NCBI GenBank assembly: GCA_965200835.1
Contig: OZ241390.1
Span: 2,542,001 to 2,606,000 of the forward strand
Source of the DNA: JAPPFW01 sp965200835
Lineage (GTDB): Bacteria > Actinomycetota > Acidimicrobiia > Spongiisociales > Spongiisociaceae
DNA length: 64,000 bases
Direction of reading: 5' to 3'
Shown: positions 28,914-37,220 of the stretch, one piece after another
How the letters are laid out: the number at the start of each line of letters is the position of its first letter
Position numbering within the stretch: position 1 is the stretch's first letter
Notes under the pieces: model-generated
Told to the model about the DNA's origin: nothing
The model's input: only the letters and a program-made list of their open reading frames with translations
Database searches by the model: none
Made by a program: the position numbers and the translations under genes

Positions 28914-30145
28914 TCGGCCGGGTGGCCTTCCTGTCCATGCACACCTCACCGCTCGACCGTCCAGGAGCAGGCGATGCCGGTGGGATGAACGTCTACATCG
29001 ACGGTCTGGCGACCAGCCTGGTTCGCCGGGGGGTGGACGTCACGGTGTTCACCAGGCGCGCCGACCAGTCGTCACCTGAGGTGGTCGACGCGCCCACCGG
29101 GTATCGGGTGGTACACACCACCGCCGGTCCGCCCCGACCGATGCCCCTCAGCAGGCTGGACAACTTCGTGGAGGACTTCGCCGCCCAGGTCACCATCGCC
29201 ATGGATGATTCCCGGCCCGGCCACGATCGGTTCGACCTGGTCCATAGCCACTATTGGCTGTCCGGCTGGGCCGGGCTGATCGTCAAGCAGTTGACCGGGT
29301 TACCGCTGGCCAACTCCTTCCACACCCTCGGCCGGGTCAAGGACGCCACCCGCCGCCCCGGGCAACCGCCCGAACCGCTGCTGCGGATCGCGGCCGAGGA
29401 GGAGGTGATCGACCTCTCGGACTGCGTGATCGCCTCTACCGACAACGAGGCGGTCGAGCTGATCGACCATTACGGAGCCCATCCGGGTCGGGTGTGCGTC
29501 AACCCGCCCGGGGTCGACCTCGAGCTGTTCGCACCGGGAGACCGGCGAGAGGCCCGCCGCGCCCTGGGAATGGACGATGCTCCGACGGTGCTGTTCGTGG
29601 GACGCATCCAAGCGCTCAAAGGCCTGGACGTGGCCGTGGAAGCGCTGGCGATGGTCCGAGACCGGATTCCGGCTGTTCGCCTGCACGTGGTGGGCGGGCC
29701 GAGCGGTCCTTCGGGCGAGGCCGAATATCGGCTGGTACGCAAGGCGGTGGAGGGTCTGGGGTTGTCTGAGGCGGTGACCTGGTGGAATGTCCAACCTCAT
29801 GGCCGCCTTCCGGTCTTCTACCAGGCGGCGGACGTCCTGATCGTACCCTCCCGTAGCGAGTCGTTCGGACTGGTAGCGGCCGAAGCCCAATCCACCGGCC
29901 TCCCGGTAGTAGCCGCCAACGTGGGAGGTCTCCGACATGTGGTGCGCGACTCCACCTCAGGCCTGCTAGTGGATGGCTGGGAACCGGTCGACTACGGCAA
30001 GGCCCTGCTGAGGATTCTCGAATCCCCGACGGAACGTGCCCGGCTGGCGGAGGGTGCCCGGGCGGCAGGCCGGCGCTTCGGCTGGGACATGGCCACCGAT
30101 CGTCTCCTGGAGCTCTATCAGGGTGTTACGCATGCTACGGACTGA
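28910..30145 (+). CDS. mshA: MshA-like D-inositol-3-phosphate glycosyltransferase
   Basis: 411 aa GT-B (GT4) enzyme. The N-terminus VAFLSMHTSPLDRPGAGDAG, GMNVYI matches MshA, including the GDAGGMNVY loop binding UDP-GlcNAc. Further motifs: HSHYWLSGWAG, LANSFHTLG, FVGRIQALKGLDV, and the C-terminal SRSESFGLVAAEAQSTGLPVV with the E.....E pair. It transfers GlcNAc to inositol phosphate, the first step of mycothiol synthesis. The following YbjN gene is the same neighbour as in mycobacteria (Rv0486-Rv0487), which supports the assignment. Confidence 0.92.
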   Translation: MIGRVAFLSMHTSPLDRPGAGDAGGMNVYIDGLATSLVRRGVDVTVFTRRADQSSPEVVDAPTGYRVVHTTAGPPRPMPLSRLDNFVEDFAAQVTIAMDDSRPGHDRFDLVHSHYWLSGWAGLIVKQLTGLPLANSFHTLGRVKDATRRPGQPPEPLLRIAAEEEVIDLSDCVIASTDNEAVELIDHYGAHPGRVCVNPPGVDLELFAPGDRREARRALGMDDAPTVLFVGRIQALKGLDVAVEALAMVRDRIPAVRLHVVGGPSGPSGEAEYRLVRKAVEGLGLSEAVTWWNVQPHGRLPVFYQAADVLIVPSRSESFGLVAAEAQSTGLPVVAANVGGLRHVVRDSTSGLLVDGWEPVDYGKALLRILESPTERARLAEGARAAGRRFGWDMATDRLLELYQGVTHATD

Positions 30146-30554
30146 CCTCTCCCGCCGCTTGGGAAAGATATTCGAGACCTGGGTCGAGGACCCGGAGTCG
30201 GATGTGGTGGCCGCCGAGCTGGTGGAGGAGCGCTGGGCAGTTCGCATGGCCCAGCAGACCCGGGACTTCACTACGGTCTGGGTGACTCCCGGGGATCTGA
30301 CCGTGGCCTTCGAGGCGTACGTGTTGCCGGCCCCCAGGCACCGGGTGGGGGAGGTACATCGCCAGATCCTGTTCCGCAATCAACGATCCTGGCGGGTTCA
30401 CTTCGCCATCGACCGGGACGGCGCCATCTACCTGTTCGGACGGGTGGACGTCGACCAAGCCACCGAGGAGACCTTCCAGTATGTGTTCGCTGAGATATAC
30501 GAGCTGGTGGATCTCTCATTCCGGCCGCTGGTCCGGACCGGATTCGGACGCTGA
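30132..30554 (+). CDS. YbjN-domain protein
   Basis: 140 aa. It starts inside the last codons of mshA (14-bp overlap). It has the YbjN (T3SS-chaperone-like) fold pattern: WTTVWV-like strand (TTVWVTPGDLTVAFEAYVLP), NQRSWRVHFAIDRDGAIYLFGRV and ATEETFQYVFAEIYELVD. Small cytoplasmic protein. It is conserved downstream of mshA in actinobacteria; its role is unknown. Confidence 0.87.
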   Translation: MLRTDLSRRLGKIFETWVEDPESDVVAAELVEERWAVRMAQQTRDFTTVWVTPGDLTVAFEAYVLPAPRHRVGEVHRQILFRNQRSWRVHFAIDRDGAIYLFGRVDVDQATEETFQYVFAEIYELVDLSFRPLVRTGFGR

Positions 30555-30603
30555 GGGGCTGGCCCCGCTGCCAAAAAACCCTTGGAATCTTCTCTACGGT
30601 GCC

Positions 30604-30634
30604 TGTGGATAACCGCTGGGGATTCAGTGGATAA
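30604..30634 (-). promoter_or_regulatory. Pair of DnaA-box-like sites
   Basis: TGTGGATAA at 30604-30612 is an exact reverse DnaA box (TTATCCACA) and AGTGGATAA at 30626-30634 has one mismatch. Both have the same orientation, 22 bp apart, in an otherwise gene-free convergent gap of about 320 bp. No dnaA or dnaN is nearby, so this is not evidently oriC. Confidence 0.5.
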
Positions 30635-30741
30635 CCACCTTCGGGGCTCCTTTTGCCTAATGTTTACATTGGGAAAAAAATGATGATGATGGTCGGGAGG
30701 ATACTTGATGCCAGCCCGGAGACAGGGTAGATTTCTACGTG

Positions 30742-30818
30742 AAAGCCCGAGGTGCTGGAGCCGAGCGAATCCGTCAGGGGAAGTGCGGTGGAATTCGGTG
30801 AAGGTTCCTCGGGCTTTT
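30742..30818 (+). ncRNA. Structured element: closed stem with terminator-like end
   Basis: AAAGCCCGAGG (30742-30752) pairs with CCTCGGGCTTT (30807-30817), followed by TTTT, so it can act as an intrinsic terminator or close a small RNA. The 54-nt interior includes a GGGGAAGTGCGGTGGAATTC stretch like the P5 part of cobalamin riboswitches, preceded by GGTGCT, but the CCCGCNACTGT box is absent. It lies between convergent genes; an A-rich segment with TTTACA near 30663 could be its promoter. A small open frame (TTG 30705 to 30890) overlaps and looks non-coding. Confidence 0.4.
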
Positions 30819-30876
30819 CATCGTTCTCAGGCTGCCCCAGATCGGGTACGGCACCCGCCGGAGCCCGCCGTGGCAG

Positions 30877-31782
30877 TTACCCGACCGTAGGGAGCTGCTC
30901 GAGCCCGAACATCACTTCCCTGAGGCTGACATCGGTGGTGTGGAAGCGTTCCGGATCGAGATGCGCCGAACCGAGGCGGAGTCCGGCCATTCCCTCCCCG
31001 AAGGCGGTTCGTACCCGCAGGCCGGTCCCTTCGAACTCCAGCACACCCAGCCCCAGGCAGCGTCCGGTCCGGTCATGTACCCCGACGATCAGCCGGTCGA
31101 GTCGGGAGAGGTCGAACCCGGCCGGGAGGCTGGGGGAGAAAACGGTCGGCCGGACCTGCCAGCGCCGCAGAGGTTCCGCGAGGGCCTCCAGGAACCGGGC
31201 AGCCCGCAGGTCCATGCGTTCCTCGGGGCCCATGGGTATCACACCGCTGGGAGCAGCCACCGTAGTGACTTCCACGGAGAGGAACCGCCGGAGTAGCCCC
31301 GCCAGCGGTTCCATCTCGGATCCTCTCTGGAAGGCCACGACGGCGTCTGGGCGGGTCAGTTCTACCTTGTGGTATTTGAGGGTCTGGCCAGTGACCCCGG
31401 ATACGGTCCCGCTGGTATCGATGACTACCAAGTCCGCCTCCACTCGGGCCGAATCGACTAGCGCGGCTACCCCGGCCACCTGGGGTAGCAGGAATCGTTC
31501 CGGAGAGATAGCTCCCACGAAACGCAGATCGTCGGCTAGCTGCAAGCCGGCCAGATCGCCGTCGGAGCGAAGCCACTTGATGCTCACACAGGTAGGGGGC
31601 CCCACCGTCGGATGGGCCAGTTCGCTGTCGATATAAGCGACGGTGCCCCCGATGGCCAGGGCCGACCTGATGAGGGTGGCGGCGAAGGTCGACTTACCGG
31701 TGTCGAAGCCTCCGATCACCATCACCACCCCACCGGCTGTGGCGAGGCGTCCGGCAAGGTCACAGTGGATGGGATCGCCCAT
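30877..31782 (-). CDS. Clp1/Grc3-type P-loop polynucleotide kinase-like protein
   Basis: 301 aa. Walker A GGFDTGKST at 24-32. After it come D..(S)E..HPTVGPPTCVS (about 52-67), VIDTSG.V.G..G..LKYHKVE (about 122-142) and VVAFQRGSEMEPL, the ordered signature of the Clp1/Grc3 family, which phosphorylates 5'-OH ends of RNA or DNA in eukaryotes and archaea. Bacterial members exist but are uncommon and unstudied. The C-terminal half (about 200-300) is a beta-rich domain (VGVHDRTGRCLGLGVLEF). A likely leaderless start: TAGCAT at 31789-31794 lies 6 nt before the ATG. Confidence 0.8.
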   Translation of the reverse strand: MGDPIHCDLAGRLATAGGVVMVIGGFDTGKSTFAATLIRSALAIGGTVAYIDSELAHPTVGPPTCVSIKWLRSDGDLAGLQLADDLRFVGAISPERFLLPQVAGVAALVDSARVEADLVVIDTSGTVSGVTGQTLKYHKVELTRPDAVVAFQRGSEMEPLAGLLRRFLSVEVTTVAAPSGVIPMGPEERMDLRAARFLEALAEPLRRWQVRPTVFSPSLPAGFDLSRLDRLIVGVHDRTGRCLGLGVLEFEGTGLRVRTAFGEGMAGLRLGSAHLDPERFHTTDVSLREVMFGLEQLPTVG

Positions 31783-31920
31783 GATCCCATGCTATACCGG
31801 TGCCCTACTCCCCATCCGGTAGGAACCTGTCAGGAAGGGCTCCGCGGAAGGTTGCCCACCCCGGGAGGCATGCGCCCGGGTTAGGCTTACGGAAATCTGC
31901 CGAGAACGGGAAGAGTGAGG

Positions 31921-32175
31921 ATGCAGGCTGACATCACCATTACCAACCCGGCCGGGCTCCACGCTCGACCGGCGGCCGAGTTCGTCAAGCGGGCCAAGGC
32001 CTCTCCGTCGACCATCACCGTGACTGCCCGTGGCAAGACGGTGAATGCCAAGAGCATGCTCGGGATCCTCAAACTGGGGGCAACTAGTGGCACCACCATC
32101 TCGGTGGAGGTGGAGGGTGACGACGGCGAGGCCGTCATCGCCGACTTTCGAGCCCTCCTGTCGGTCGAGGGGTGA
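31921..32175 (+). CDS. ptsH: PTS phosphocarrier protein HPr
   Basis: 84 aa from ATG 31921. The active-site His14 lies in GLHARPA, and the regulatory Ser45 is in KSMLGIL. It relays phosphate from enzyme I to the EIIA proteins. It converges with ptsI 30 bp downstream rather than forming the usual ptsHI operon. The mannitol EII genes in this window are the obvious acceptors. TAGGCT at about 31881 may be the -10. Confidence 0.95.
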   Translation: MQADITITNPAGLHARPAAEFVKRAKASPSTITVTARGKTVNAKSMLGILKLGATSGTTISVEVEGDDGEAVIADFRALLSVEG

Positions 32176-32205
32176 CGGCCGGACCTACCCCCTAGCCCCG
32201 CCTGA

Positions 32206-33900
32206 TCACATCTCGCTCAGGAGACGCCGTACTTCCTGGCCGTCCGCAGCCGCCAGACATCGGGTAGCCACCTCCCGGCAGCTCTCGACGTTCAGAGCGC
32301 GCACCCGGTCCTTGATAGTAGCCACGGACGGAATCGCCACCGACAGCTCCTCGACGCCCAGTCCGATGAGCACCGGAGCTGCCAGGGGATCGCCCGCCAT
32401 CTCGCCACACACCCCTACCCAGCGACCGTGGGACCGGGCGGCGGTGGCGGTTTCCGAGATGAGCCGGAGGACTGCCGGATCGTAGGAGTCGGCGCGGGCG
32501 GCGACCGATGCGTTCGTCCGGTCCACCGCCAGGGTGTATTGGGTGAGGTCGTTGGTCCCTATGGAGAAGAAGTCCACAAGCGGGGCTAGCCGAGACGCTA
32601 CCAGCGCGGCTGAGGGAACCTCGATCATGATCCCCACCTGGTAACCGGTGGCATGCGCCAAGCCGTCGGAGGTCAGGGACTGCTCGGCCTCGGCCAGCGC
32701 CCCGCGGAAGTCCATCAGATCACCCAAGCCGGAGACCATGGGAGCCATGATCGCCAGCCTCCCCGCAGTACCGGCTCTGAGCAAGGCCCTCAGCTGGGCT
32801 TGCATCAGGGCGGGCCTGGCCAGCGTGAGCCGGATCCCTCGCAGGCCGAGGAAGGGGTTGAGTTCCTCGCCGATCTCGATGCCGGGAACCTGCTTGTCGC
32901 CCCCCACGTCGAGGGTGCGGACCACTACCAGCTGGTCACCGAAGCTGGATAGCACCAGGCGGTAGGCTTCGTACTGCTCCTCCTCGGACACTGGACCAGT
33001 GCGGTCGAGGAACAGGAACTCGGTGCGGAACAGGCCCACTCCTTCCGCTCCTGCTTCCACCGCTCGGGCGGCGTCGGTATCGGAGCCGATGTTGGCCGCC
33101 ACCTCCACTCTGGTCCCGTCCTGGGTGAGTGCGGGTTCATGGGACCGGCCGGCGGCGCTGGCCATCGCCTGTCGCTGCTCCTCCTGCCGGCCGCGAAGGT
33201 GGCTGATCACCTCGTCGGAGGGGTCTATCCAGACCTTCCCGGTGTCGCCGTCGAAGGCCAGCGTGGTTCCGTCCCGGAGCTCGGGCAAGTCGACTCCCAC
33301 CACGGCGGGAAGGCCCATTCCCCTGGCAAAGACGGCAATGTGAGAAGTGGGGCTGCCCTCCTCGGTACACAGGCCGAGGGCCATGCCGGGCGGAATGGTG
33401 GCCGTCTCGGACGGGAAGAAGTCGGTCGCTACCAGCACCGACGGAACTGCCAAGTCGTCCCAGGTGTCGAGAGGCAGCCCCAGCACCGATTTCAGTAGCT
33501 GGGTTCCCACGTCGCGAATGTCGGCCGCCCGGGCCGCTAGATACTCGTCATCGAGAGACTCCAGCAGGGTGGCCGACTCCTCCGTCACCTGCTGGACGAC
33601 CACTTCGCCGCACAGCCGCTCGGATCCGATCCGTTCCCGGATCTCGCCGGTGAACTCCGGGTCGTCGAGCAGTAGCAGGTGGGCGCCGATGACCTCGGCC
33701 TCGTCCGATCCTTCGGGATGCGATTGCCGGAGCCGCTCGAGCCGATCGGTGACAGAGGCCTGGCTGCGCGCTACCTTCTCGATCTCACTCTCCGGATCCT
33801 GGATCCGGCGGGCCTGAATGTCGGGAAGGCTGGAGACGTGCAGGTAGGCAGGGCCGATGGCAATGCCGGGCGAGGCCCCGATCCCGGCGCGTTCCATCAT
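32206..33900 (-). CDS. ptsI: PTS enzyme I (PEP-protein phosphotransferase)
   Basis: 564 aa. The N-terminal phosphohistidine domain has TEEGSPTSHIAVFARGMG with His187; the C-terminal PEP barrel has GLFRTEFLFLDR, LDVGGDKQVPG, GLRGIRL, MIEVPSAAL, SIGTNDLTQYTLAVDR and GVCGEMAGDP (the catalytic Cys in the last). Complete and of normal length. ATG 33900 or 33897. Convergent with ptsH. Confidence 0.96.
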   Translation of the reverse strand: MMERAGIGASPGIAIGPAYLHVSSLPDIQARRIQDPESEIEKVARSQASVTDRLERLRQSHPEGSDEAEVIGAHLLLLDDPEFTGEIRERIGSERLCGEVVVQQVTEESATLLESLDDEYLAARAADIRDVGTQLLKSVLGLPLDTWDDLAVPSVLVATDFFPSETATIPPGMALGLCTEEGSPTSHIAVFARGMGLPAVVGVDLPELRDGTTLAFDGDTGKVWIDPSDEVISHLRGRQEEQRQAMASAAGRSHEPALTQDGTRVEVAANIGSDTDAARAVEAGAEGVGLFRTEFLFLDRTGPVSEEEQYEAYRLVLSSFGDQLVVVRTLDVGGDKQVPGIEIGEELNPFLGLRGIRLTLARPALMQAQLRALLRAGTAGRLAIMAPMVSGLGDLMDFRGALAEAEQSLTSDGLAHATGYQVGIMIEVPSAALVASRLAPLVDFFSIGTNDLTQYTLAVDRTNASVAARADSYDPAVLRLISETATAARSHGRWVGVCGEMAGDPLAAPVLIGLGVEELSVAIPSVATIKDRVRALNVESCREVATRCLAAADGQEVRRLLSEM

Positions 33901-34071
33901 GGTGAGAATCTCCGGGTTGGGTCCGGTAGGGCCTGGAGGTTTGCCGCCGTTAGGAGTCCTGCCACGATTATCTTCCTGGTTGCCTTCGGGTTACCGGCTC
34001 CAACGGTAGTAACTGCCAAGCCGGACGCGCCGCACTGAACCTTGCTTTCCCGACCGGTTGACCACCTCGGA

Positions 34072-34851
34072 TCAGGAACCATCGCCTCCCAACGTGTCCA
34101 GGAACTGCTGGTGCAGGATTCCGTTGCTGGCCGCCACGAACTGTTCCGAAACCGTCAGTGGCCTGCCCAGGCGATCGGTGACCGTCCCCCCGGCCTCCAA
34201 TACCAGGAGGACTCCTGCTGCCATGTCCCATGGGGAGAGATCCTCCTCCCAGTAGGCGTCCAGCTTCCCGTATGCCACCATGCACAGATCCAGCGCGGCC
34301 GATCCCATGCGCCGGATGCCCTGGGCGGTCCCCAGCACCCGCTGGAACCGGGTCTCACAGATCGCCATCCTCTCCCGCCGGTCGTAGGGGAATCCGGTGG
34401 CCACCAGCCCGTCACGGAGGTTGCTCACCGAGCTGACCCCGAGTCTGGAACCGTTGACGAACCCCCCCTCGCCGGCCGCCGCCGTGTATTCGTCCCCGGT
34501 GATGACATCCAGCACCACCGCTACCTGCGGAACGTCATCGATCCATAGTGCCACCGACACGCTCATCCAGGGGAAGCCGTGGGTGAAGTTGGTAGTGCCG
34601 TCGAGCGGGTCAACCAGCCACACCCGTCCACTATCGGGAAGGCGGCCGCCCCTTTCCTCGGCCACTACCGGATCGTGCTCCCGGTGCCGGGCGAGGACTT
34701 CGAAGATCGCCTGTTCCGAGCGGTGATCCACCTCGGTGACCGGATCGGCGTCCGCTTTGTAGCTCACCTCCACCCGGCGGGCAGATCCGAGCAACACTTG
34801 CCGGGCGCCGGCCCGGGCCGACTCCAGGGCCACCGCCAGATCCGTCGCCAT
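34072..34851 (-). CDS. Inositol monophosphatase-family phosphatase
   Basis: 259 aa. Metal-site motifs: E65-E66 (VAEERGG), D81-P-L-D84-G-T-T-N (WLVDPLDGTTNF), and the distal W..D..P.D...G.L...AGG (DLSPWDMAAGVLLVLEAGG). Cytoplasmic Mg-dependent phosphatase acting on inositol-1-phosphate or similar substrates. In mycothiol producers such an enzyme could serve inositol supply, but the gene lies between PTS genes, so histidinol phosphate or sugar phosphates remain possible. Confidence 0.9.
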   Translation of the reverse strand: MATDLAVALESARAGARQVLLGSARRVEVSYKADADPVTEVDHRSEQAIFEVLARHREHDPVVAEERGGRLPDSGRVWLVDPLDGTTNFTHGFPWMSVSVALWIDDVPQVAVVLDVITGDEYTAAAGEGGFVNGSRLGVSSVSNLRDGLVATGFPYDRRERMAICETRFQRVLGTAQGIRRMGSAALDLCMVAYGKLDAYWEEDLSPWDMAAGVLLVLEAGGTVTDRLGRPLTVSEQFVAASNGILHQQFLDTLGGDGS

Positions 34852-34889
34852 CGATCTGACCGGGCGGGGACCCCGCGGTAACTTCCCCG

Positions 34890-35189
34890 CTAGCGGCGGC
34901 GGGGGAGGTCGGCCGCCTTCAGCAACCCACCATTGGCATCGAGGATGCCGATCTTGGTCCCGATGGTGGCGGGACTGGCTGAGAAGAGATCCGCCCGGTT
35001 TATGATCAGGAATCGGTAGCCGTCGAGCGGCCGCAGTCGCTTGACCACCTTCTTGATCTGCTTGCGGTCGGCCGCGATGCCCAGGGCCCCCTTGGAGCAG
35101 ATCAGATCGGCTTTCCCAGTGGGGTCAGGCTCGGCGGACAGTTTGGCGGAAATCGCTTGTTGCAGTTGGTCGTGGTTCAGACGCGACAT
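34890..35189 (-). CDS. Small protein of unknown function in the mtl operon
   Basis: 99 aa from ATG 35189 (GGGAGAG a few nt upstream). Mixed alpha/beta sequence with KADLICSKGALGIAADRKQI and LDGYRFLIINRADLF; no known motif. It lies 37 bp after mtlD and 38 bp before the inositol phosphatase on the same strand, so it is likely the distal part of the mannitol operon. I do not recognise the family. Confidence 0.6.
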   Translation of the reverse strand: MSRLNHDQLQQAISAKLSAEPDPTGKADLICSKGALGIAADRKQIKKVVKRLRPLDGYRFLIINRADLFSASPATIGTKIGILDANGGLLKAADLPRRR

Positions 35190-35226
35190 TGCTCTCCCGG
35201 AGTGGACAGGCTGGGGAAGATCATAT

Positions 35227-36357
35227 CTACCGATCGGGCGCCGGGCACTCCAGTCGGGCACCTATCAGGCGGATCAGGGCGCCGTCATGCTGGTCTTCGA
35301 GGCCGAGTACCGCTTGCCAGCCTTCGGAGTCCAGGGCTTCTCGCAGCTCGGGCAACCCTGGCACTTGAGGGTCGGTCACCGACAGGCCGGCCGCAATGGC
35401 ATCGCACAGGGCTCCGATCGGCAAGCCCCGCCGGGCCGCCGCCCGGGCGGGACCCGTCAGGCGCTCGGCGGGACCGAGTTTGCGGAGAGGATGGCGCCCT
35501 ACCCGATGGACCGGATCCACCAGGGTGGTCCCGGCGAAGCGCTCCAGGTTGGCCCGCCCGTGGGCTCCCAGGTCAGCGGCTGTCCAGCCGGAGTACTCCG
35601 AGGACAGGACTTCAGCCATCGTGGCGGCCGCTTCCTCCAGACGGGTCCGGATGGCTGGATCGGTGACCGCTGCGGCAATCGTGCGGTGTCCGGCTTGCAT
35701 GCCCAGATAGGCCGCCGCGGCGTGGAGCCCGTTGACCAGCCATAGTTTCCGCTTGCGGTAGATGGGCAGGTCGTCCACCAATTCCACCCCCGGTACTCCG
35801 GGGTGGTCCCCTCTCCAGCCTTTGGCGGCCACCTTGAAGTCGAAGAGCGATTCCACTTCCACCGACAGACCATCGCCGGTGGTGCCGGGGACCATCCGAT
35901 CGACCAGAGTCTCGGGAAACCCCACTGTGTCAGTTCCTTCTCCTATCAGATGCTCGACATGGCGGCGAAGGCGGGCAGTGTTGGGGTCCGCGTTCTCGCA
36001 GGCTATGACGTTGGCGATCCGGTGGTCGTCTCTGGAGAGGGCGGCGGCGATGGTGGGAGCGATCCGATCGAGCACCCCGGCCCCCACTGCCGTACACACC
36101 AAATCGGCCGAAGCGGTGGCTTCCGCCGCTCGATCCAGGGAGGTCCCGTCGACGGCCCGGATCCCACCGATGGACCGCGATGAACGACCGGCGCCCGACA
36201 CCTCGACTACCTGGTACGCGCCCTCACGGTTCAGTCTCTTCACCAGCTCGCACGAGATGTCTATGAAAACCACCTCCCAGCCGGCCCGGCCGAACAGCCA
36301 GCCCAGGAGCCCCCTGCCTATGTTGCCGGCGCCGAATACGGCGACCCGCCGGGTCAT
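35227..36357 (-). CDS. mtlD: Mannitol-1-phosphate 5-dehydrogenase
   Basis: 376 aa. The NAD motif GAGNIGRGLLG is at residues 9-19, and the polyol-dehydrogenase core has K.....NG.H (KLWLVNGLHAAAAYLG) and a C-terminal helical domain. It oxidises mannitol-1-phosphate from the PTS to fructose-6-phosphate. The start overlaps the IIA stop (ATGA), so the two are coupled. Confidence 0.94.
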   Translation of the reverse strand: MTRRVAVFGAGNIGRGLLGWLFGRAGWEVVFIDISCELVKRLNREGAYQVVEVSGAGRSSRSIGGIRAVDGTSLDRAAEATASADLVCTAVGAGVLDRIAPTIAAALSRDDHRIANVIACENADPNTARLRRHVEHLIGEGTDTVGFPETLVDRMVPGTTGDGLSVEVESLFDFKVAAKGWRGDHPGVPGVELVDDLPIYRKRKLWLVNGLHAAAAYLGMQAGHRTIAAAVTDPAIRTRLEEAAATMAEVLSSEYSGWTAADLGAHGRANLERFAGTTLVDPVHRVGRHPLRKLGPAERLTGPARAAARRGLPIGALCDAIAAGLSVTDPQVPGLPELREALDSEGWQAVLGLEDQHDGALIRLIGARLECPAPDR

Positions 36358-36800
36358 CCTCCTGATACGGCCAGGATGTCCGTTACGTAGCCGGCGTCGG
36401 TGGTGGTCGCCAGCCGCTCACATAGCTCTTCGTCGTCGAGCACGTCAGCCAGATGCGACATCACCTGCAGGTGTTCGTCGCCCACCGCCGCCAGGCCGAA
36501 TACCAGGTAGGCCCGATCGTCGTCGTCACCCCACGGGACACCCGCGGGATACTGGGCCAGTACCAGGGCGGTGCGTTTGATCAGATCACGGTCTTCGTAG
36601 GTGCAGTGCGGCAGAGCGATCCCGTTGCCCAGGTAGGTCGAGATTACGGTCTCCCGGGCCAGCATCGACTGTCCGTATCCATCCTCGACCGCCCCGAGCT
36701 CGGATAGCATCCCTGACACCCGCTCGATGGCTTCCTCACGGGTGCTCCCCGTCTCTCCCAGGCTGATGGCTTCTACCGAAGCGACCGATTTACCCTCCAT
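36354..36800 (-). CDS. mtlF: Mannitol PTS EIIA component
   Basis: 148 aa. His65 in GIALPHC is the phosphorylated residue of the mannitol/fructose EIIA family; E..ISTYLGNG precedes it and PWG(D)DDD.AYLVFGLAA follows. It receives phosphate from HPr and passes it to EIIB. A separate EIIA, EIIB and EIIC gene each is a split version of the usual MtlA. Confidence 0.93.
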   Translation of the reverse strand: MEGKSVASVEAISLGETGSTREEAIERVSGMLSELGAVEDGYGQSMLARETVISTYLGNGIALPHCTYEDRDLIKRTALVLAQYPAGVPWGDDDDRAYLVFGLAAVGDEHLQVMSHLADVLDDEELCERLATTTDAGYVTDILAVSGG

Positions 36801-36808
36801 GGTCAGCC

Positions 36809-37132
36809 TCAGATCCCTACCACGTCCGAGCCGCTGGACAGCGACTTCACCAGCTTGGTAAGGGCCGGATCCTTCAGGAAGGTTCGGAACGGAACCACCG
36901 CCGCGTGGGGCGCCACCTGCTTGACCCGGGTGGCTAGACCAGCATGGGTAACCACCACGTCGGCGCCGGCCGGTATGTCGTGGACGGGGGAGTGGGTGAC
37001 CTTGACCTTGAGTTTCGCCTTCTTGAGCATCTTCTTCAGGTAGTTGGTCACCATGAGGCTCGATCCCATTCCGGCTTCACATGCCAGAACTATCCATTGC
37101 ACTTCGCTTGCGGCTTTCGTTACCGAGCTCAT
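36809..37132 (-). CDS. Mannitol PTS EIIB component
   Basis: 107 aa. The P-loop-like phosphocysteine motif is ACEAGMGSSLM with Cys18; DVVVTHAGLA follows. It is 8 bp from the IIA gene. An 88-nt gap with a hairpin separates it from the IIC gene. Confidence 0.92.
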   Translation of the reverse strand: MSSVTKAASEVQWIVLACEAGMGSSLMVTNYLKKMLKKAKLKVKVTHSPVHDIPAGADVVVTHAGLATRVKQVAPHAAVVPFRTFLKDPALTKLVKSLSSGSDVVGI

Positions 37133-37157
37133 ATGTGCGTCCCTTCTGATACGAGTA

Positions 37158-37190
37158 GTGGGAAGAGCCTCTGACGGAGACCCTTCCCAC
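37158..37190 (-). promoter_or_regulatory. Hairpin between mtl IIC and IIB
   Basis: GTGGGAAG / CTTCCCAC arms (8 bp) with a 17-nt loop between IIC and IIB. There is no T tract, so it may stabilise the upstream IIC mRNA segment or attenuate rather than fully terminate. Confidence 0.4.
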
Positions 37191-37220
37191 CACCTGAAAT
37201 GGTTGTTGTAGCTGCTTGGT

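Noticed and set aside
30705..30890. Small open frame with GGGAGG in the gap after ybjN
   Set aside because: Arg/Pro-rich composition, no pattern of a real protein, and it overlaps a strong stem; not reported as a gene.
30752..31636. 294-codon frame antisense to the Clp1-like gene
   Set aside because: Ser/Arg-rich shadow of the real gene; the opposite strand has clear P-loop motifs.
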